From the NCBI GenBank assembly GCA_913009755.1, contig CAJVWU010000016.1, positions 1 to 57,677 of the forward strand: DNA of 57,677 nucleotides, written 5' to 3'. Position 1 is the stretch's first letter. The number at the start of each line of letters is the position of its first letter. Under the pieces are notes generated by a model. It made no database searches and was not told the DNA's origin. It worked only from the letters and a program-made list of their open reading frames with translations. Source of the DNA: an uncultured Bacteroidia bacterium (GTDB lineage: Bacteria > Bacteroidota > Bacteroidia > Bacteroidales > F082). The position numbers were made by a program, and so were the translations under genes. Of the stretch, positions 53,296-57,677 are shown piece after piece.

Positions 53296-53928
53296 TTAAT
53301 GATGGCTCAAATATTTGGCAACACCTTCATGATCAGCAACCAGCGCTTCTTCACCCGGATGCCAGTCGGCTGGACAAACTTCGCCGTTTTCTTCAAAGAA
53401 CTGTAGCGCGTCAACCATACGGAGTGTTTCCATAACACTACGGCCCAGCGGCAGATCGTTGACCACCTGATGGCGCACAACACCCTGCTTGTCAATAAGG
53501 AACAGGCCACGGTAAGCCACAGCTTCACCGTCAAATTCCATTTCACCGTCTTCGTTATAATCATATTCACCCGCCAGGACATCATAGTTTTCCGAAATGG
53601 TTTTTGAAAGATCAGAAACCAGCGGGAATTTCACACCCTGTATTCCGCCATCATTTTTGGGTGTATTCAGCCATGCCCAGTGCGAGAATTTGGAGTCAAT
53701 CGAACAACCGACAACAGCAACATTTCTCTTTTCAAATTCTTCCATTTTTTCCTGGAAAGCCAGAATCTCTGTAGGACATACAAATGTGAAGTCAAGGGGA
53801 TAGAAAAAGAACACGACATGTTTTTTGCCAATGTACTGTTCCAATGAGAATTTTTCTACAAATTCGCCGCCGTTCACAACGGCATCAGCTTCAAATAAGG
53901 GAGCTTTTTTCCCAACTAATACTGCCAT
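53296..53928 (-). CDS. Peroxiredoxin (AhpC/Prx1 type, 2-Cys)
   Basis: Reduces hydrogen and alkyl peroxides using thioredoxin or AhpF. A 210-residue typical 2-Cys peroxiredoxin: peroxidatic Cys51 in FTFVCPTEI, resolving Cys184 in GEVCPADW, and the C-terminal GEEAL region after it. The Arg and Thr of the active site (PxxxTxxC) are present. Two thioredoxin genes are available in the window as electron donors; no ahpF is adjacent. A -7 box lies 40 bp upstream. Confidence 0.94.
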   Translation of the reverse strand: MAVLVGKKAPLFEADAVVNGGEFVEKFSLEQYIGKKHVVFFFYPLDFTFVCPTEILAFQEKMEEFEKRNVAVVGCSIDSKFSHWAWLNTPKNDGGIQGVKFPLVSDLSKTISENYDVLAGEYDYNEDGEMEFDGEAVAYRGLFLIDKQGVVRHQVVNDLPLGRSVMETLRMVDALQFFEENGEVCPADWHPGEEALVADHEGVAKYLSHH

Positions 53929-53967
53929 AGTTTATAAAGTTTAATGTTTAACAAAAATTTTAGGTGG

Positions 53968-53975
53968 CAAAAATA
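53968..53975 (-). promoter_or_regulatory. -7 box of the peroxiredoxin gene
   Basis: TATTTTTG on the minus strand, a perfect TAnnTTTG, about 40 bp upstream of the ATG. Confidence 0.55.
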
Positions 53976-54032
53976 TAAATAAAATCGTTATTGCAGGGGT
54001 TTATTATGACGTATTAGCGGCTAAATTTTATT

Positions 54033-54063
54033 TTGATTCATCCACTATTGTTTTGTATCTTTG
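54033..54063 (+). promoter_or_regulatory. Promoter of the toxin-antitoxin pair
   Basis: TTG at 54033-54035, 20 bp spacer, then TATCTTTG at 54056-54063: a full -33/-7 match, 78 bp upstream of the antitoxin ATG. Confidence 0.6.
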
Positions 54064-54140
54064 TGAAAAGGTTGATTTTAATCAAATGTACATCTAAAGA
54101 ATAAAAACCAATTAAGTATTCGGGATAAAAATTCCAGATT

Positions 54141-54368
54141 ATGGAAACAACAAGCTTTAATATTAACTTACCCCTTAATTTTAACCAACTGGTTGAAATC
54201 ATAAAACAATTACCTTATAATGAAAAACTTAAGCTCAGGGAAGTTTTAAAAAAGGAAACCAGGCAAAAACCTGAAAACGATAATACATTAACCCATTATG
54301 CAAGCGAAAGGACATTGGCCAAAGATTGGTTGCTACATGAAGAAGACGAAGTATGGAAAAATTTGTAA
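54141..54368 (+). CDS. Antitoxin-like protein
   Basis: A 75-residue protein: helical N-terminus (NFNQLVEIIKQLPYNEKLKLREVLKKE, similar to antitoxin dimerisation segments found upstream of MazF/PemK toxins), then a disordered middle and an acidic ASERTLAKDWLLHEEDEVWKNL tail, the kind that binds the toxin. It overlaps the next gene by 16 nt, as in many antitoxin-toxin pairs. Its toxin appears broken, so it may now be an orphan. Confidence 0.7.
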   Translation: METTSFNINLPLNFNQLVEIIKQLPYNEKLKLREVLKKETRQKPENDNTLTHYASERTLAKDWLLHEEDEVWKNL

Positions 54369-54556
54369 AAGATGATTATGCTATTGCCCTCGACAATTCG
54401 GGGTTTTCAAACGGTTCATTGAATAAACTGAGTAATATAAGACCTAACCGGCTGTTTACCGCTGAAAAAAATATTATTATCCGCAAGATCGGAACTGTAA
54501 AACCAGCTATTTTTAAGCAAGTGGTGGATGAGTTTTTTGAAATTATAAAGTTGTAA
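54353..54556 (+). pseudogene. MazF/PemK-family toxin with internal deletion
   Basis: The 67-residue frame starts MEKFVK and continues directly with DDYAIALDNSGFSNGSLNK ... SNIRPNRLFTAEKNIIIRKIGTV and the helical tail. The second part is the C-terminal half of PemK/MazF-type toxins. The N-terminal strands that precede it (the G-D-I-V ... P-F-x-D ... K-x-R-P-A-L-V segment with the RNA-binding Arg) are absent; about 40 residues seem to be lost in frame. It probably cannot act as an RNase. Confidence 0.65.
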
Positions 54557-54622
54557 GAGACTGCTTTAACTTTTAGTTTTTCCGATTGGCAGACACAACC
54601 CTGGAGATAAAAAAGTTAGCGT

Positions 54623-56116
54623 TTACTTGATCAAATCATCCAGGTTGACCGTTATCAGCAAGTCCCGCTGGAAATCATACAAAGTAATTTTCCTGATTTC
54701 ATAATAACTTTTCCAGTAATCCATCAATGATCTGAAATAACCCATTTTGGCATTATCATTGTCAATTTGTGCATTATTCAGTTCCAGCACGTCATTCACT
54801 TTTCCGATCATATATCGCTTTTGGGTCACTTCATAGCGCTTTTGGGCAACGGTATCGGATTTTGCCGCAATCATCAATTGGTTTTTTTGCATGTTAAACC
54901 GGGTAACATTCAGAAAGATATTGTGTTCAAAGTCAATTTTATCCTGTTCAACGGTTGTTACCACCAGGTCCTGATTTGACTGTGCCATTTTAATATTGCC
55001 CCTGGCCTTCCCCCAGTCAAGAAGCGGCACAGTAATGCCCAGCGTTACCCTTTCCTCGTCCAGCGGGCTTTGATAAGCCAGTTTAATATCAGTGTTTGTC
55101 TGTGTAAGGCCGAAACTGGCAAACAGTTGGGCATCGAAACGGCCATCCATTTTTGCCTGGTTTACCAGGCTTTGTGCTTCCAGCAGGCGGCGTTGAAATT
55201 CAATGCCCGTTGATGTGTTTTCTTTCGCCTGCTCAGTGGCTTTTTGAACATTCACTGAAAAATAACGAACCACAACCGGCGGGATAAGCTCAACCGGAAA
55301 ATCATCTTTCAGCCTGAGGAACGATTTGAACTCGAACAACATATCCTTGTAATTCAACTGTGCATTTTCTACTGCAGCCTTCGATTGCAACAAATTCAGT
55401 TCCAGTTGCAGGAGTTCGTTTTCGGCAATCTTGCCCAGGTTGAACCGGCCACGTGCTATCTTGTAAAGGGTGTCGTAATTGGATTCGTTTTTCAGGGCAA
55501 TGTCCACCCCGGTCTGTGCCAGCAATAGCGAAAAGAAACGGTCAACAGCCTTAATGGCCACATCTTCATTGGTTTCAACAAACTGCCGCTGGGCTTCTTT
55601 AAATTTCATGGGTTCAATCCTTTTACTCCATTTGTAAGGGTTGTAGGTAAAAAGAGGCTGCCTGAAGCCCACGGAGATGATGCTTGTCAGGTACTGGGTT
55701 ACCGAGGTGTCGGGAAAAAAGTTATCCAGCCGCTGAAGCCCGGAACTCAAAAAGACCTCTCCGCCGGAAAAGCCCACCTTTTGATTCAGCGTCATGCTCA
55801 CGGAATAATTACCCAGGCTCTGGGGGGTGTATATGGTCGTTCCATCCTGCGAAGGAATCGCATTGATGGTACGGTTAAAGCTCGGGATGGTAGCATCAAC
55901 CTGCAGGCCGGGCAGGTAGTTGGCCCTGAAAGTACGGAAACCCCAGTAACTTTTCCGGTAACGGTGCCTGGCCATCTCAGCATCCGGGGATTGTTTTTGG
56001 GCAATGGCAATCACATCGTTTAGGGTATATTTTACCCGGTGCTGTCCTTCAGCACGAAAGATTGGGATCACCGAAAGGAAAATAAATACAAAAACAATTT
56101 TTTTATATAAATTCAT
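54623..56116 (-). CDS. TolC-family outer membrane efflux protein
   Basis: A 497-residue OMP: signal peptide (about 1-24, ending IFRAEGQ), then two TolC repeats of long coiled-coil helices and barrel strands. Features include KYTLNDVIAIAQKQSPDAEMARHRYRKSYWGF at the start, LQLELNLLQSKAAVENAQLNYKDM in the first repeat and LLDWGKARGNIKMAQSNQDL in the second. It should form the exit duct of an RND or ABC efflux or type I secretion system. No membrane-fusion or RND gene is adjacent. Stands alone. Confidence 0.9.
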   Translation of the reverse strand: MNLYKKIVFVFIFLSVIPIFRAEGQHRVKYTLNDVIAIAQKQSPDAEMARHRYRKSYWGFRTFRANYLPGLQVDATIPSFNRTINAIPSQDGTTIYTPQSLGNYSVSMTLNQKVGFSGGEVFLSSGLQRLDNFFPDTSVTQYLTSIISVGFRQPLFTYNPYKWSKRIEPMKFKEAQRQFVETNEDVAIKAVDRFFSLLLAQTGVDIALKNESNYDTLYKIARGRFNLGKIAENELLQLELNLLQSKAAVENAQLNYKDMLFEFKSFLRLKDDFPVELIPPVVVRYFSVNVQKATEQAKENTSTGIEFQRRLLEAQSLVNQAKMDGRFDAQLFASFGLTQTNTDIKLAYQSPLDEERVTLGITVPLLDWGKARGNIKMAQSNQDLVVTTVEQDKIDFEHNIFLNVTRFNMQKNQLMIAAKSDTVAQKRYEVTQKRYMIGKVNDVLELNNAQIDNDNAKMGYFRSLMDYWKSYYEIRKITLYDFQRDLLITVNLDDLIK

Positions 56117-56266
56117 CTATGACAGGTTTTATCCGTTTATAACGATGTTACTTAAAAGTACATGTAGTTATTAACCTCGATATCAATTTAGTATTTTTTA
56201 AGTTCAAATTTACGTCAAGAATTAATGATACTTATACAACAATTGCACACCATCAATTTTATAATT

Positions 56267-57508
56267 CTATTTTGAGATTGCTTTCAGTATTCTATCTTCA
56301 TTTATTAAGACGTCTCTCATTAAAAGTTTATACGAAAATTGCTTATGTTTCTTTGCATTTTTAAACCCTTCGAGAATTTTCATAAATGAAGATGCTGTCA
56401 ACAATGACAAGTTAAGTTCATATTCAAGTTCACAGTCATTAATAAATTCATCACTAAAATCTGGTGCGATTAATAATGATTTAATCACATTAAAACCATT
56501 TGTTTTTGCCAAATTTGTATAGGCTTTTAGTTGTCTTGAAACTGAACTGAATTTATTATATCCGCTTTCTTTAATTGTTTTACATTCTACTATTATTAAA
56601 TTGTTGTCACCTAAATTCAATACAATATCAATTTTGTCTTTTTTGGTATTTAGTTCTTTTCTCAGTTTCTCATCAATATTAAATCCTAATTTTTCAAAAA
56701 TGATTTTGGTGATATTTTCAAACTTTATTCCTAATTCACTTTCTTTTATGAATATTCCATTTTCTTTCAGGGTTGATAAATTTCTGTATCCAATGTTTTC
56801 AAAATTTTCAATATAAAGATTTTCCGCATCTTTATATGCTTCGAGTATGTTGCGGATAATGTCACCTCTAGTCTTAATTCCTGTTACTTTGCAAAAATCT
56901 TCAAGATCATTTTCTAATATAATTTCAAGTATATCTCTTGGTTTTATGTTGAAATCTAACAAATAATTACTTTTTAAAACATTTTCTTCTTGTAATTCAA
57001 AGTCAGATTTTACTAGGCTATTTAATTTTGGCAAATTTTTACCTAATTCGATTAAAAGTTTTTCATAACCGTCAATTGATATTCCTACTTTTTCATCTCT
57101 CTCAACATTTTCAAAATATTTAATGAGGTTTGAAATTTTATCTTCCAAAGTGCTCCCTTTTAATGGCGGCGAAATTTTTAATTCACTTTCACATATATCA
57201 TTAATAAAATTTTTCTTGTCCGTTACTTTAGTGCCTTCTTTAAAAATATCATGGGTTAAGACATTTGTAAAAGAAATGCCTTCATTTATGATTAGGTTAA
57301 TTTTGTCCTCGACAGGCAACTTTCTATTAATATTATGTTTTTTACAGATTAAGTTGATTTGGGGCTCTCTTAATAATCTTAAAATTCTTCTAAAAAATTT
57401 GTCTGCAACTTCTTTCTTCCTGACTTTTCTCAATATTCTAACAATTTCATCGGCTACATATATTATGTTTTTCTTTCTTGAATACAGAATAATACCGATA
57501 TTTTTCAA
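56267..57508 (-). CDS. PD-(D/E)XK nuclease-like protein, probably 5'-truncated
   Basis: A 413-residue frame, much richer in A+T than the rest of the window and Lys/Ile/Asn rich. The C-terminal third (about 265-375) has a nuclease-like core: Asp294 in KKDKIDIVL, then IIVECKT with Glu308 and Lys310, then SRQLKAYTNLAKTNG. This spacing fits restriction-endonuclease-type PD-(D/E)XK folds. The first candidate start is TTG at 57508. The frame stays open to 57553 without ATG or GTG, and then hits TAA, so the original 5' end may be lost. Likely horizontally acquired; target unknown. Confidence 0.55.
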   Translation of the reverse strand: MKNIGIILYSRKKNIIYVADEIVRILRKVRKKEVADKFFRRILRLLREPQINLICKKHNINRKLPVEDKINLIINEGISFTNVLTHDIFKEGTKVTDKKNFINDICESELKISPPLKGSTLEDKISNLIKYFENVERDEKVGISIDGYEKLLIELGKNLPKLNSLVKSDFELQEENVLKSNYLLDFNIKPRDILEIILENDLEDFCKVTGIKTRGDIIRNILEAYKDAENLYIENFENIGYRNLSTLKENGIFIKESELGIKFENITKIIFEKLGFNIDEKLRKELNTKKDKIDIVLNLGDNNLIIVECKTIKESGYNKFSSVSRQLKAYTNLAKTNGFNVIKSLLIAPDFSDEFINDCELEYELNLSLLTASSFMKILEGFKNAKKHKQFSYKLLMRDVLINEDRILKAISK

Positions 57509-57608
57509 GTCATTGATTAGAGTATCAATATCTATTTTCTTTATAGGTATACCTTAAATCCGCAAGATAGTTATTAACAAAACCGGCAAATAACTGTGCA
57601 AAAGTTCT

Positions 57609-57677
57609 TTACACAGTATTTGACCGGTAAATCTCATCACCTATTTTAGTGCTGTTAAATAAACTAACGGTGATAAA
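57609..57677 (-). other. Possible 3' end of a minus-strand gene at the window edge
   Basis: A short frame (ending with stop codon at 57609) runs off the right edge and reads NSTKIGDEIYRSNTV before the stop. It may be the end of a gene upstream of the nuclease-like one. Too short to name. Confidence 0.2.

Noticed and set aside
1-57677. CRISPR arrays, rRNA and tRNA genes
   Set aside because: Looked for regularly spaced repeats and conserved RNA arms by eye; none seen. A covariance search would be needed to exclude small RNAs.

Overview
The window looks like chromosomal DNA from a member of the Bacteroidota, probably from the Bacteroidales/Marinilabiliales neighbourhood. Three things point there. 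Many genes are preceded by the phylum's TAnnTTTG -7 promoter box instead of a Shine-Dalgarno sequence. There is a type IX secretion C-terminal sorting domain and a GldN/PorN-like lipoprotein. Several families are typical of the phylum (DUF4271, T9SS cargo, RHS core proteins, short-LID adenylate kinase). Coding density is high. I saw no rRNA or tRNA genes, CRISPR array or intact transposase.

Layout. 0.1-5.9 kb: minus-strand housekeeping genes (cytidine deaminase; rnpA-yidD-S41 protease-O-antigen ligase-like; DUF481 protein). 6-10.9 kb: MFS transporter, adk-hpt, purE, O-methyltransferase, ion channel. 11-14 kb: GldN/PorN-like lipoprotein, NeuD-type acetyltransferase and a CrtC-fold secreted protein with a T9SS tail. 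14.1-17.8 kb: a Crp/Fnr regulator divergent from a four-gene sulfur cluster (sulfide:quinone oxidoreductase, DUF1641, DsrC/TusE-like, DsrE2-like) that ends in a strong terminator. 17.8-26.3 kb: tatC, dynamin-like GTPase, hydrolase, TrmO, thioredoxin, pdxJ, dtd, hemD and DUF4271. 26.6-29.3 kb: acetate module (acs and a SatP/YaaH carrier, with a hairpin between them). 29.3-30.8 kb: broken RHS gene and a repeat-bearing gene-free stretch. 30.8-42 kb: MATE pump, tatA, a vWA-like membrane protein with an M48 protease, an ABC exporter with a lipoprotein serine protease, SlyD, a methyltransferase, threonine dehydratase and an LMW phosphatase. 42.1-45.7 kb: dnaA, YigZ and a DUF3298 protein, the last two flanked by a perfect 24-bp inverted repeat. 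45.7-54 kb: an eroded DUF2461 pseudogene, two outer-membrane proteins, DUF58, trxA, an APC/USP permease and a peroxiredoxin. 54.1-57.7 kb: an antitoxin with an internally deleted MazF-like toxin, a TolC-family protein, and a very AT-rich, apparently 5'-truncated nuclease-like gene.

The most coherent functional unit is the sulfide-oxidation/sulfur-carrier cluster. SQR would feed electrons from sulfide into the quinone pool. The DsrE2-like and DsrC-like proteins could then carry persulfide sulfur. The divergent Crp/Fnr gene and a perfect dyad in the shared promoter region suggest local control. The other striking items are the 24-bp inverted repeat around a divergent promoter region and several genes caught in the act of decay (RHS, DUF2461, MazF, end-of-window nuclease).
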